Positions 1 through 8,671 of a stretch of DNA of 64,000 nt are shown here, piece after piece. The notes below the pieces were generated by a model. The model had not been told where the DNA came from, searched no databases, and saw only the letters and a program-made list of their open reading frames with translations. Every line of letters begins with the position of its first letter. The stretch's first letter is position 1. The DNA is from Saprospiraceae bacterium UBA2329 (GTDB lineage: Bacteria > Bacteroidota > Bacteroidia > Chitinophagales > Saprospiraceae): positions 1 through 64,000 of the forward strand of contig DDUV01000033.1 of the NCBI GenBank assembly GCA_002344975.1, given 5' to 3'. Both the position numbers and the translations under genes were made by a program.

Positions 1-1
1 A

Positions 2-274
2 GTGGAGGCCATCTTCGCTCAGCAAGAGGCAGACAAGGCGTACTACAAGCGAACGGCTGAAGAGGAACGTCGGCAGAAGGAAGAGGCAAAAGCACGGGAA
101 GAAGAGGCAAAAGCACGAGAAGGAGAAGAACGCCTGCAGAAGGAACAAGCACTTGAGCAAGCGCGTGAAGCCCGGATCAAATTAGCCCGCCTGCTGCTGC
201 GCACGGGCATGTCCGTCAAAGATGTGGCGCTTGAAACGGGGTTGTCGGAAGAGGAACTGAGGGCGTTGGAGTAA
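2..274 (+). CDS. C-terminal part of Rpn-family (PD-(D/E)XK) nuclease / putative transposase, truncated by window start
   Basis: The reading frame is open to the left edge, so only the last ~90 residues are seen and the true start lies outside the window. The visible part is a highly charged Glu/Lys/Arg/Gln helix (about residues 8-58) followed by a short tail with the motif SVKDVALETGLSEEELRALE. That tail is typical of the C-terminus of Rpn-like recombination-promoting nucleases (PD-(D/E)XK family transposases), where a coiled coil follows the nuclease domain. The catalytic domain itself is not visible. A decayed relative with an almost identical tail occurs at 22630-22770 on the other strand, which supports the family call and indicates a multicopy gene. 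Confidence 0.6.
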   Translation: MEAIFAQQEADKAYYKRTAEEERRQKEEAKAREEEAKAREGEERLQKEQALEQAREARIKLARLLLRTGMSVKDVALETGLSEEELRALE

Positions 275-336
275 GCCATCTCCCGCCTGCACACAGTCTC
301 CTCTCATCCCAAAAACACAATCGCAGGTAGCTACTC

Positions 337-1695
337 TCATATCGCCTGTATCACATCAAACTGCGTCAGAATATGCCACTGTCCGGCCGTATCTTTAGCC
401 AATACTGCCGGGGTTGACTGGCTGAAATACTTGCTCAACATGCTGAACGGCAGCCCTTCCTCCACTTGCGGAAACGGCGCTCCCATGATACTCAGCACCT
501 GTTTTTCACTGTTTTGAAGCGGGTTCTCCAACAGGCTGCTTAGTACGACGCTCTCGGTCAATGAACCGGCTATTTCCTGCCCGGCCATGACAGGCAACTG
601 AGATATATTGTTCGTTTTCATCAGGTTGAAAGCATCCCGCACCGAATCGGTGGTTTGCACCGTGATGAAACTTTTGTCTTTTTTCAAAGCTACGAGGTCT
701 TTCACGCGCAATTCGGTATCCAAAAAACCCCGCTCGCGCATCCAGTCGTCGTTGAAAATCTTGCCCACATAGCGGCTCCCGTGATCGTGTACCACCACCA
801 CCACCACATCGCCGGCCTTGAGCTGGTCTTTGAGTTGCAGCAGCCCAGCCACCGCCGATCCGGCCGAGTAGCCCAGCAGCAGCCCCTCTTCGCGCGCCAG
901 ACGCCGGGCCATCAGCGCACCGTCTTTGTCGCTCACTTTTTCAAACAGATCAATCACCGTAAAATCCACATTTTCAGGCAGTATGTCTTCACCGATGCCC
1001 TCGGTGATGTAAGGGTAAATCTCATTGTTGTCGAAAATACCCGTCTCGTGGTATTTCTTAAACACCGAGCCATAAGTGTCTATACCCCAAACTTTTACAT
1101 CCGGTTTTCGCTCCTTCAGGTAGCGCCCTGTACCCGATATGGTGCCGCCCGTGCCCACGCCCACCACCAAGTGCGTGATCTTTCCCTCGGTCTGCTTCCA
1201 TATTTCCGGACCGGTTGACTCATAGTGCGCCGCCCGGTTCGAGAGGTTGTCGTACTGATTGCACCAATAAGAGTTGGGTATTTCGGTACTCAGGCGCTTG
1301 GCTACGGAATAGTACGACCGGGGATCGTCCGACTCCACATTGGTAGGGCACACGATCACCTCGCCGCCCACCGCCTTGAGCATATCCGTTTTTTCTTTCG
1401 ACTGCTTATCGGTCGTGGTAAAGATACATTTGTACCCCTTCACCGCAGCGGCCAAAGCCAGCCCCATACCGGTATTGCCCGATGTACACTCTATGATGGT
1501 GCCGCCCGGCTTTATATCGCCGCGTTGCTCGGCGTCTTCCAGCATTTTCAGCGCCATGCGGTCTTTGATGGAATGTCCCGGATTGAAGGTCTCCATCTTG
1601 ATGAGCACCGTAGCCGGCAAGTCCGCCGCAATGCGATTGAGCATTACCATCGGCGTATTTCCAATGGTTTCAAGGATGTTGTTGCAAAATTCCAT
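337..1695 (-). CDS. Cystathionine beta-synthase (PLP enzyme with C-terminal CBS pair)
   Basis: Fold-type II PLP enzyme. It should condense serine or O-acetylserine with homocysteine or sulfide in the cytoplasm (transsulfuration/cysteine metabolism). The PLP lysine is K44 in HSIKDR. The phosphate loop includes TSGNTG (about 71-76), GVGTGGTISG binds the PLP phosphate, and GYSAGSA closes the active site. The last ~120 residues form a CBS-domain pair, the architecture of cystathionine beta-synthase rather than plain CysK. The start is the ATG at 1695; a GTG 33 bases upstream would add an unconserved extension and is less likely. It follows the LysM gene on the same strand, with a GGGGTGAG-type repeat in the gap. 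CysK-like O-acetylserine sulfhydrylase activity is the main alternative. Confidence 0.88.
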   Translation of the reverse strand: MEFCNNILETIGNTPMVMLNRIAADLPATVLIKMETFNPGHSIKDRMALKMLEDAEQRGDIKPGGTIIECTSGNTGMGLALAAAVKGYKCIFTTTDKQSKEKTDMLKAVGGEVIVCPTNVESDDPRSYYSVAKRLSTEIPNSYWCNQYDNLSNRAAHYESTGPEIWKQTEGKITHLVVGVGTGGTISGTGRYLKERKPDVKVWGIDTYGSVFKKYHETGIFDNNEIYPYITEGIGEDILPENVDFTVIDLFEKVSDKDGALMARRLAREEGLLLGYSAGSAVAGLLQLKDQLKAGDVVVVVVHDHGSRYVGKIFNDDWMRERGFLDTELRVKDLVALKKDKSFITVQTTDSVRDAFNLMKTNNISQLPVMAGQEIAGSLTESVVLSSLLENPLQNSEKQVLSIMGAPFPQVEEGLPFSMLSKYFSQSTPAVLAKDTAGQWHILTQFDVIQAI

Positions 1696-1721
1696 GCCCG
1701 TATTTTTACTTTGTTTTTCTT

Positions 1722-1751
1722 CACACACTCACCCCTCACACACTCACCCCT
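1722..1751. repeat. Direct repeat of a 15-16 bp GGGGTGAGTGTGTGA word
   Basis: On the minus strand the gap between the LysM gene and the cystathionine beta-synthase gene reads GGGGTGAGTGTGTGA twice in tandem. The same words recur at 32881-32927, next to another gene boundary. No function can be assigned. Confidence 0.6.
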
Positions 1752-2634
1752 ACTTAAAATACCTTACCCTCGCAAAAAACCGGATATCCTGCGCGCCGAG
1801 TTGTTTGGCCGCCATCGGCGAGAGCACCACAATCACCTCCTTTTCATACACCGTATCCGGTATCCGGCCCATCACCTTCACATACACCACGCCGTTGTTC
1901 ATCGGATTCGTCACCCGTATGATCGAATTGAGCGGCGCATCCCGGTGTAGTGCGTAGAGGTTCGAATCCTCCTTGCTGTTTTTTTGCCAGAAGGCTTTGC
2001 CCTGCTCATTGTACTCCTTTTTAGCAGCCGCTTCCAACTGATACAACTTGCCCAATGCGGCGCTGCCCCTGTCCAATGCCGAACCCGCGCTGCCCCTCAA
2101 TTCCTCCGGCACACCCTTCACACTCATCCAGCCCACCAGCAGCATTTGGCCCTCCTTTAGCAAATCCGTACTCAGTTTGTTCCGCTGCTTGATGGTATCC
2201 GCCGGCATCCTGAAATGTACCTTCGAGATGCGGTACATGGTATCGCCTTTGCGCACCACATAATACACAGGGGCGTGTTCTTTGGCCACAAACCCCTTCT
2301 CTTTATAGCGCTTGATGGCCGCGTTGGGTACCGGCACCTGCACCATTTGCCCCGTTGAGACGGTTTTTTCTTTCAGCCCCGGATTGTAGAGGTATAGTTC
2401 CTCTACCGAAATGCCGTAGAATTTGGCCAGCGAGTACAAGGTCTGTTTCTGCGCCATGCGGTGCTCCACCATTTTTTCACCCGCCGCACCCACGCTCAGT
2501 ATTACGGTGTCTTTGGCCGTCAGATAGCGCGTGCTGTCGCCTTTTTCCCAATCATTGGCATACGCCGGCAACGCCATCAAAGAGCCGGCCAGCGTTGCGC
2601 ACCAAATAATTGCGGGGCAAAATGCTTTTCTCAT
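1750..2634 (-). CDS. Secreted LysM-repeat protein with RlpA-like C-terminal domain
   Basis: A 294-aa exported protein. Residues 1-26 form a signal peptide ending near ALPAYA. Two LysM modules follow (about 58-105, with LYSLAKFYGISVEELYLYNP; and about 123-170, with VVRKGDTMYRISK), which bind peptidoglycan. A linker leads to a C-terminal domain (about 220-294: YALHRDAPLNSIIRVTNP ... VVLSPMAAKQLGA) resembling the double-psi beta-barrel of RlpA-like proteins found with LysM modules in Bacteroidota. It probably acts in the periplasm on or near the cell wall. A good TAnnTTTG promoter core precedes it. Catalytic activity cannot be inferred. Confidence 0.78.
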   Translation of the reverse strand: MRKAFCPAIIWCATLAGSLMALPAYANDWEKGDSTRYLTAKDTVILSVGAAGEKMVEHRMAQKQTLYSLAKFYGISVEELYLYNPGLKEKTVSTGQMVQVPVPNAAIKRYKEKGFVAKEHAPVYYVVRKGDTMYRISKVHFRMPADTIKQRNKLSTDLLKEGQMLLVGWMSVKGVPEELRGSAGSALDRGSAALGKLYQLEAAAKKEYNEQGKAFWQKNSKEDSNLYALHRDAPLNSIIRVTNPMNNGVVYVKVMGRIPDTVYEKEVIVVLSPMAAKQLGAQDIRFFARVRYFK

Positions 2635-2660
2635 AGTTTCAGCTTACATCTAATTCGGCG

Positions 2661-2668
2661 CAAAGGTA
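2661..2668 (-). promoter_or_regulatory. Predicted Bacteroidota-type promoter core (TACCTTTG) for the LysM gene
   Basis: TACCTTTG matches the TAnnTTTG -7 element of Bacteroidota and lies 27 bases upstream of the ATG at 2634 on the same strand. A TTCG stands about 18 bases further upstream in the -33 position, a weak match to TTTG. Confidence 0.5.
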
Positions 2669-2723
2669 AGGAAAGCCCTCATTTTTCGAACAGTGTATTT
2701 TTGTGGCAGCCGCCCGCTCCCGT

Positions 2724-2751
2724 GAACACCCGCCGCGGGCGCCGGGTGTTC
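2724..2751. repeat. GC-rich inverted repeat in divergent intergenic region
   Basis: GAACACCCG (2724-2732) pairs perfectly with CGGGTGTTC (2743-2751) around a 10-base centre. A weaker ATAGCC/GGCTAT pair follows at 2759-2780. It sits between two divergent genes and has no T-run, so it is more likely a cruciform-forming repeat or protein site than a terminator. Confidence 0.45.
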
Positions 2752-2862
2752 CGCTCTTATAGCCTCCTAAAGTCGGCTATACCGCTTCACCCCCTGCTGC
2801 AAAGGGCATCAAAAAATAAGGACTACTTCCCTCCAATATGATGGGGTTCCACAAATCAGCAG

Positions 2863-2870
2863 TACCTTTG
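2863..2870 (+). promoter_or_regulatory. Predicted promoter core (TACCTTTG) for saccharopine dehydrogenase
   Basis: TACCTTTG fits TAnnTTTG and lies 35 bases before the ATG at 2905. The -33 region (ATATG around 2838) is weak. Confidence 0.45.
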
Positions 2871-2904
2871 CCCTGTCATTTTTAGCCAAATAAAATTCCA
2901 AATC

Positions 2905-4245
2905 ATGTCAAATATCCTCATCATAGGCGCCGGTCGTTCTGCCGGATCGCTCATTCAATACATGCTCCATCAGGCCGCCGCACACCAATGGAACGTGACC
3001 GTCGCCGATGCCGACTTCCACACCGCCGAAGAAAAAATGAATGCGCACCCCAAAGGCCGGGCTGTGGCGCTCAACGTATTGAATGCAGATGAGCGCAAAG
3101 CACTGATTTCCAATGCAGATATAGTCATCTCACTGCTGCCTCCGCACTTGCACATTGAAGCCGCCCGCGATTGCGCAACACTGGGCAAACACCTCATCAC
3201 GGCCTCTTATGTTTCCAAAGAAATTCAACAATTGGACGAAGCCGTGCGCGCCAAAGGCTTGTTGTTCATGGGCGAAATGGGCTTGGACCCCGGCATTGAC
3301 CACATGTCGGCCATGCAGAGCATTCACCAAATTCAGTCGGGTGGGGGAGTGGTCACAGCCTTCCGCTCTTATACCGGCGGCCTCGTCGCTCCCGAAAGCG
3401 ACACCAATCCCTGGCACTACAAAATAAGCTGGAACCCGCGCAATGTAGTACTGGCAGGGCAGGGCACAGCGCAGTACATGGAGAATGGGCAACTCAAATT
3501 CATTCCCTACAACCGGCTTTTCAAAGACCATCACCTCGTTTACATCCCCGGTATGGGGCCTTACGAGGCGTATGCCAATCGCGACTCGCTCTCCTACAGA
3601 AGTCTGTACGAAATGCCCGATATTCCTTCCATTTTGCGCGGTACCTTGCGCCACGTCGGCTTTTGCGAGGCTTGGAATGCGCTGGTTCAAATCGGCCTCA
3701 CCGATGCCTCTTTTAACATTGCCGATTCCGCTCATCTGAGCTACCACCAACTTCTGGAGGGCTTTATGGACAAACACCATCCCGGCAAAAACCTGAAAGA
3801 ACGGGTAGCGCATTTCCTCGGCCTGGAACCGGGGCATCCCGTGATGGAAAAATTGGACTGGCTGGGGCTGTTCAGCAACAAGAAAATCGGCATCCCCAAC
3901 GCCGGCCCCGCAGTAATACTCGAAAACCTGCTGCTTGAAAAATGGCCGCTCCTTGAAAACGACAAGGATATGGTGATAATGCAGCATGAATTCGAGTACA
4001 ATCTGGCGGGCAAAAAGCACCTGAAAACCGCCACTTTGGTAATGAAGGGCGAAAACAGGCAAGATACCGCCATGGCTAAAACAGTGGGCCTGCCGATGGG
4101 CATTTTGGCCAAGTTGGTACTGCTGGGAAAGATACCGCTGACCGGCGTTCACATCCCTGTGATGAAAGAAGTCTATGAGCCTGTTTTAGAGGAGCTTACC
4201 AACTACGGCGTCGTATTTGAAGAGCACGAACGCCTGTTAGATTGA
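2905..4245 (+). CDS. Saccharopine dehydrogenase family protein
   Basis: A 446-aa NAD(P)-binding protein. The N-terminal Rossmann fold opens with IIGAGRSAG (residues 6-14), and the substrate domain contains GEMGLDPGIDHMSAM (about 127-141), a hallmark of saccharopine reductases (LYS9 type). The family interconverts saccharopine and glutamate plus aminoadipate semialdehyde in lysine metabolism; in Bacteroidota a role in lysine catabolism is the usual inference. Length fits the family. The stop overlaps the ATG of the following membrane-protein gene (TGATG), so the two are translationally coupled although no functional link is obvious. Confidence 0.85.
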   Translation: MSNILIIGAGRSAGSLIQYMLHQAAAHQWNVTVADADFHTAEEKMNAHPKGRAVALNVLNADERKALISNADIVISLLPPHLHIEAARDCATLGKHLITASYVSKEIQQLDEAVRAKGLLFMGEMGLDPGIDHMSAMQSIHQIQSGGGVVTAFRSYTGGLVAPESDTNPWHYKISWNPRNVVLAGQGTAQYMENGQLKFIPYNRLFKDHHLVYIPGMGPYEAYANRDSLSYRSLYEMPDIPSILRGTLRHVGFCEAWNALVQIGLTDASFNIADSAHLSYHQLLEGFMDKHHPGKNLKERVAHFLGLEPGHPVMEKLDWLGLFSNKKIGIPNAGPAVILENLLLEKWPLLENDKDMVIMQHEFEYNLAGKKHLKTATLVMKGENRQDTAMAKTVGLPMGILAKLVLLGKIPLTGVHIPVMKEVYEPVLEELTNYGVVFEEHERLLD

Positions 4246-5567
4246 TGTGCATTTTACGCCAACTTCGCCCTCTGCTCCAACCATCGGATGTCAATGCTTT
4301 GCAGGCATTTCACGTCATGCGGCAGGCTGCGGTCATAATGACCTCGGTTGTTATGGCCAAAAGCGCCTTGAGTACCGACGACATCGGGCGTTGGGAAATG
4401 TTGCTGTATATTGGTTATACCCTGAGCTTTTTTTGGGTTTCCGGCCTGATTCAGGGCATGTTGACCATTGTACCCAAATTAGAACTCATAGATCGTAAAA
4501 TATTCATTTTCAATACTTATTTGCTTTTTTTAAGCATTGGGATAATTATCGGAGGAACGCTGCTCTGGTTTCATCAGCCTGTCATCAATATGCTTACAAG
4601 TAGGGCCAATCTGCCTCATACAGCCTTGTTTGGCGTGTATTTGGCCTTGCATCTACCCGTATTTCTTCTGGAAAATTTGTACCTTTTGTGGCGCCAACCC
4701 AAAAACATTCTCTGGTTCGGCGCTTTTTCTGCGCTGGGACATTTGCTGAGCATCGGCATTCCGTTGTGGGCGGGCATGGGCATCGAGGGTGGGGTAGGGG
4801 GGCTGGCCCTATTTGCCGCCGCACGTCATCTGCTGTTGCTGTATTTCATTGTAAAACAAGGACTTCCAATCTTTCGCTGGTCCTGTTGGAGGCAGCTTTT
4901 GCATGTTTCCACGCCTTTGATGGGATACTCCATATTGGGCGGCCTGCAACTTACCCTGAGTGCCTGGTTTGTAGCCCGGTTTTTCCCCGGCGATGAGCAT
5001 CAGTTTGCCATTTTTCGCTATGGCGCTATGGAACTGCCATTTACATTAGCGCTGACCAATGGTTTGGGTACTGCCGTTTTGCCCCTGTTGGCTGATAATC
5101 AAAAAGACGGTTTAAACCAATTGCGCGTACAGTCGAAACGATTGGCTCATTTACTTTTCCCCATTGCCATAATAATTATGTTAAGTAGTAACTGGCTGTT
5201 TCCCTGGGTTTTCCGAAATGCCTTCTCGGAGAGCGTGCCGATTTTTAACATTTTTTTGATGATATTAGTCACCAGAATAGTGTTTTCCCGCACTGTTTTG
5301 ACAGGTTTGCAGGCCAATAGGGTAGTCTGGTGGATTTCTGTGGCGGAGATGTTCATTTTTGTTGCACTCAGCGCTGTTCTTGGCAATTGGCTGGGATTAC
5401 AGGGCATAGCCTGGGCTACGCTCATTGCTTACGCTGCTGAAAAGATAATGATGAGCGTTTATCTGCATTTCAGATATAGCATCCGCCCCGAAGATTATTT
5501 AGAAATAAAAATCTTTTCAGTGTACTCAATAGGGCTGTTGGCGGCATATTTGGCGGTATCCCTATAA
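4245..5567 (+). CDS. Polysaccharide-flippase-like multi-pass membrane protein (MATE/MVF superfamily)
   Basis: A 440-aa hydrophobic protein with about 12 predicted transmembrane segments and short loops, resembling Wzx/oligosaccharide flippases of the MOP superfamily. Such proteins move lipid-linked sugars across the inner membrane. The start is the ATG at 4245, which overlaps the TGA of the saccharopine dehydrogenase gene; a TTG one codon earlier is less likely. No glycosyltransferases are adjacent, so the substrate is unknown. The gene lies in an AT-richer stretch than its neighbour. Confidence 0.65.
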   Translation: MCILRQLRPLLQPSDVNALQAFHVMRQAAVIMTSVVMAKSALSTDDIGRWEMLLYIGYTLSFFWVSGLIQGMLTIVPKLELIDRKIFIFNTYLLFLSIGIIIGGTLLWFHQPVINMLTSRANLPHTALFGVYLALHLPVFLLENLYLLWRQPKNILWFGAFSALGHLLSIGIPLWAGMGIEGGVGGLALFAAARHLLLLYFIVKQGLPIFRWSCWRQLLHVSTPLMGYSILGGLQLTLSAWFVARFFPGDEHQFAIFRYGAMELPFTLALTNGLGTAVLPLLADNQKDGLNQLRVQSKRLAHLLFPIAIIIMLSSNWLFPWVFRNAFSESVPIFNIFLMILVTRIVFSRTVLTGLQANRVVWWISVAEMFIFVALSAVLGNWLGLQGIAWATLIAYAAEKIMMSVYLHFRYSIRPEDYLEIKIFSVYSIGLLAAYLAVSL

Positions 5568-5651
5568 AAAAGGCACACTTATTTAACATAATATAAATTA
5601 TGAGAATAAAAATACCGGAATTACAGAAACGCCACAACATCAAACCTTCGC

Positions 5652-6812
5652 TCACCTCATCAACGACGACTTTTCAAAACACGCTACGAGCGTCGCAAAA
5701 TCCGCTTTGGTATTATAAACATGCGGCGCTACCCGAATGGCATCTCCACGAAACGAGACATATACTTTGTGTTCATGGAGCGCAGCTTGCAGCTTTTCCG
5801 CATCAAAAGCATCTCCCAAACGGACGCCAAACAAGTGAGCCGCACGCTGATGAGACGTGTCTATTCTTGCGCCCATTGCCACTATTTTACTTATAGCTTC
5901 TTCACTAATTTGCTTGCAGTACGATTGGACATTTTCTACGCCCCAGTCGAGTATCTGACGGATAGCTGTCAGCATCATCGGCACATGTATAAAATTGCTT
6001 TGTTCCCCAACGGCGTAACGCGCCGCAAAAGGCTTGTACTCCGGTTGATATTGAACCAATTTTTGAAAAATATGACTATCTAAGCGGTTGATCCAGTTTT
6101 CCTCTATCGGGCGCCCATTATCGAAGGCCGGCCCGTAATACGCCAATCCGATGGAATACGGCCCCAACAACCACTTGTAGCCGGCGCAAATAAGCGCGTC
6201 GGGCTGAATTTCCCGTACATCAAAAGGCAACGCGCCAACAGACTGAGTGCCGTCAATGACAAGGGCAGCACCCATTTTTCGGGCCTTCTCCCCTACCCTT
6301 TTCAGGTCAAAAACACTGCCGTCGGCCCAATGGACATGCGCCATTGCGACGACAGCCGTCTCATTATCAATACTTTGAAGGATTTTTTCGGTCCACGCCT
6401 CCCCTCTTTCGGGGGCTGACGGGGCGGAAATAATCTCAAGTCTCGCGCCTTTTTCCAAGGCCACCTTCTCCCAGATGTAATAATTGCTGGGAAACTGCTC
6501 CTGCATCAGCAGTATCTTTTGCCCTTTGGAAACAGGCAAATTCCGGGCGGCGTTGGCTATGCCGTAAGATACAGAAGGTATAACTGCAACTCTTTGATAT
6601 TCAGTGGCATGAATCAGTTGAGCAAAAGCGACTTTTAAATCCTCCACTGGCTGAAAAAAGTCCTGAATACTGACCTGGTACGGTCGGTTTTTCATTCTAA
6701 GCCCCTGCAATCCGGCAGCTTCTACCGATTTCAACTGCGGCGACATGTAAGCGCCATTGAGATAAACGACCTCATCTTCGAGATCGAACAGGTGTTTTTG
6801 GCAATCGAGCAC
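5652..6812 (-). CDS. Class V aminotransferase / cysteine-desulfurase-like PLP enzyme
   Basis: About 386 aa. PLP-binding features of the class V fold are present: HVHWADGSVFDL, the VIDGTQSVGALPFD strand with the PLP-contacting Asp and Gln, and CAGYKWLLGP, which carries the Schiff-base lysine. The N-terminal part (YLNGAYMSPQ) resembles the selenocysteine lyase/isopenicillin epimerase-like subgroup. The most likely start is a GTG at 6812, nine bases after the stop of the RidA gene; an ATG at 6857 would overlap RidA by 37 bases. It is the last gene of a four-gene minus-strand cluster with RidA and two M20 peptidases. RidA family members clear reactive enamines from PLP enzymes, so the pairing is meaningful. 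Substrate unknown. Confidence 0.8.
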   Translation of the reverse strand: MLDCQKHLFDLEDEVVYLNGAYMSPQLKSVEAAGLQGLRMKNRPYQVSIQDFFQPVEDLKVAFAQLIHATEYQRVAVIPSVSYGIANAARNLPVSKGQKILLMQEQFPSNYYIWEKVALEKGARLEIISAPSAPERGEAWTEKILQSIDNETAVVAMAHVHWADGSVFDLKRVGEKARKMGAALVIDGTQSVGALPFDVREIQPDALICAGYKWLLGPYSIGLAYYGPAFDNGRPIEENWINRLDSHIFQKLVQYQPEYKPFAARYAVGEQSNFIHVPMMLTAIRQILDWGVENVQSYCKQISEEAISKIVAMGARIDTSHQRAAHLFGVRLGDAFDAEKLQAALHEHKVYVSFRGDAIRVAPHVYNTKADFATLVACFEKSSLMR

Positions 6813-6820
6813 AGCCTTGA

Positions 6821-7351
6821 TTATTTGATTTCTACGATCATTTCCACTTCCACACACATGCCCAAAGGCAGGGAGGACATCCCTACGGCAGAGCGTGCGT
6901 GTTTGCCTTTGTCGCCGAACACCGCCACCATCAGATCGGAAAAACCGTTGACTACCTGCGGATGCTGTGTGAAACCATCTCCGGCATTCACCATGCCCAA
7001 TACCTTCACAATACGTTTGACCCGGCTCAAATCGCCGATTTCAGCCTTGAGCGCCGCCAATTGGTTGATGGCCGTCAGTCTGGCAGCCTCGTAGCCCTCC
7101 TGCACAGTCAGATCGCGCCCCACCTGCCCAGTGATGTACTTCCCATCGGGTTGCCGGGGGCCTTTGCCTGCCAGAAAGATCAGTTTGCCCGTTCGTACCG
7201 CATTGACGTAATTGGCGACCGGCGCTCCGGTTTCCGGCAAAGTAATGCCCAACTCCGCCAGTTTTGCTTCGGGCGTGCCTGCTTTTTGGGCAAACACAGA
7301 CGGCGTACAAAGCAGTAGCAAGGCCGCTGTGAGGAAATGGGAAATGCGCAT
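6821..7351 (-). CDS. Exported RidA-family (YjgF/UK114) protein
   Basis: A 176-aa protein. Residues 1-21 look like a signal peptide (MRISHFLTAALLLLCTPSVFA). The mature part is a long-form RidA domain of the LPSP_1 type, with the conserved Arg in HARSAVGM and the terminal CVEVEMIVEI strand. RidA proteins hydrolyse enamine/imine intermediates released by PLP enzymes. The signal peptide, if functional, would place this one in the periplasm, which is atypical for the family. It sits between an exported M20 amidohydrolase and a class V PLP enzyme on the same strand. Confidence 0.82.
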   Translation of the reverse strand: MRISHFLTAALLLLCTPSVFAQKAGTPEAKLAELGITLPETGAPVANYVNAVRTGKLIFLAGKGPRQPDGKYITGQVGRDLTVQEGYEAARLTAINQLAALKAEIGDLSRVKRIVKVLGMVNAGDGFTQHPQVVNGFSDLMVAVFGDKGKHARSAVGMSSLPLGMCVEVEMIVEIK

Positions 7352-7361
7352 AATTGTCCGA

Positions 7362-8669
7362 TTAATGTCTTTTCAAATAATCCAGCGCGAGATTGCAATA
7401 CAACTTAACGCCGTGCAACATACCCGCCTCATTTATAATGAAATCGGGCGTATGATGAGGTGCTGCTGTAGTGGGGTCTTGGCCGGGTGTCATCCCCCCT
7501 ACAAAGAGGAAAAGACCGGGCACTTCTTTGGCAAAAAAGGAGAAGTCTTCGGCGCCGGTGACGGCACGGGTCAGAATGATATTGTCGCGCCCCAGCGTTT
7601 CCACCAGAATGGGCAGCATTTCGTCCGTCAGTTTAGGATCATTGTAGGTCACGGGCACATATTTGAAAATCTCCACCTCGGCAGTGGCGCCCATGCTCTC
7701 GGCAATGTTGGTAGCTGTGCGGTGAATGTCGGCGTGGAGTTTGTCCTGCATACCGGTTTCCAGCGTACGGATGGTACCTTCCATTTCTACCTCTTCGGGA
7801 ATGATGTTGTTGCGCACCCCGCCCTGAATGCGACCTACGCTGATGACCGCCGCTTCTTTGGTCAGTTCCGTTTGCCGGCTGACGATAAATTGCAGGCCCT
7901 GAATAATTTGCGAGGCTACGATGACGGGGTCAATGCCCGTCCAGGGGGTAGAACCATGCGTCTGTTTTCCTTTCACTTTGATAACAAAGCGGTCGGCAGC
8001 GGCCATGGTTCCACCCGGACGGTAGCGTATGGTACCCACTTCGGTTGCGGAATTGATGTGCAATCCGAAGACGGCATTTACCTTATTTTTGCTCAAAACA
8101 CCTTCTTCTACCATCATTTTGGCTCCGCCGTTTTCGCCCGGAGGCGCGCCCTCCTCTGCCGGCTGAAAAATGAACACCACGGTACCGCGCAGTTCACTCT
8201 TCATTTGCGTCAGTACCTTGGCTGCGCCCATGAGCATGGCCACATGTGTGTCGTGGCCGCAAGCGTGCATTACGCCTACGTTTTGCCCTTGGTACACATC
8301 CTTTTCTTTGGAAGCAAAAGGCAGATTGACCCGCTCAATGACCGGCAAACCATCCATGTCGGCCCGAAGCGCCACCACAGGGCCGGGCTTGTTGGTTTTC
8401 AAAATGGCTACTACGCCGGTGTGCGCAATGCCGGTTTGTACTTCCAAACCCAACGATTTAAGGTATTTGGCCACATATTCCGCCGTTTTGAACTCCCTGT
8501 TCGACAATTCCGGATACTGATGCAGGTGACGTCGCCATTGAATGACTTCCGGTTCTACTTTTTTAGCCAATTCCTCCACACGGGGAACGAAGCCGTTTTG
8601 TGCCGGGAGCAAAAACGGGACAATGAACATCAAAGCCAAAAGATAAGTCGTGAGGTGCTGTTTGAGCAT
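7362..8669 (-). CDS. Exported M20 family amidohydrolase (N-acyl-amino-acid hydrolase type)
   Basis: A 435-aa metallopeptidase. A signal peptide covers about residues 1-23 (ends near LLPAQ). Metal and catalytic motifs of the M20D/hippuricase group are visible: LRADMDGLPV, MHACGHDTHVAML, PAEEGAPPGENGGAKMM with the catalytic Glu, and the lid-domain GLHINS. It should hydrolyse N-acyl or aminoacyl bonds in the periplasm. It begins two bases after the stop of the upstream M20 dipeptidase and is followed by RidA and an aminotransferase. Confidence 0.87.
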   Translation of the reverse strand: MLKQHLTTYLLALMFIVPFLLPAQNGFVPRVEELAKKVEPEVIQWRRHLHQYPELSNREFKTAEYVAKYLKSLGLEVQTGIAHTGVVAILKTNKPGPVVALRADMDGLPVIERVNLPFASKEKDVYQGQNVGVMHACGHDTHVAMLMGAAKVLTQMKSELRGTVVFIFQPAEEGAPPGENGGAKMMVEEGVLSKNKVNAVFGLHINSATEVGTIRYRPGGTMAAADRFVIKVKGKQTHGSTPWTGIDPVIVASQIIQGLQFIVSRQTELTKEAAVISVGRIQGGVRNNIIPEEVEMEGTIRTLETGMQDKLHADIHRTATNIAESMGATAEVEIFKYVPVTYNDPKLTDEMLPILVETLGRDNIILTRAVTGAEDFSFFAKEVPGLFLFVGGMTPGQDPTTAAPHHTPDFIINEAGMLHGVKLYCNLALDYLKRH

Positions 8670-8671
8670 GG

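Noticed and set aside
2724..2751. GC-rich palindrome as an intrinsic terminator
   Set aside because: It lies between divergent genes and has no T-run on either side.
3130..4152. 340-codon minus-strand frame opposite saccharopine dehydrogenase
   Set aside because: Shadow of a recognisable plus-strand gene; composition is not that of a real protein.
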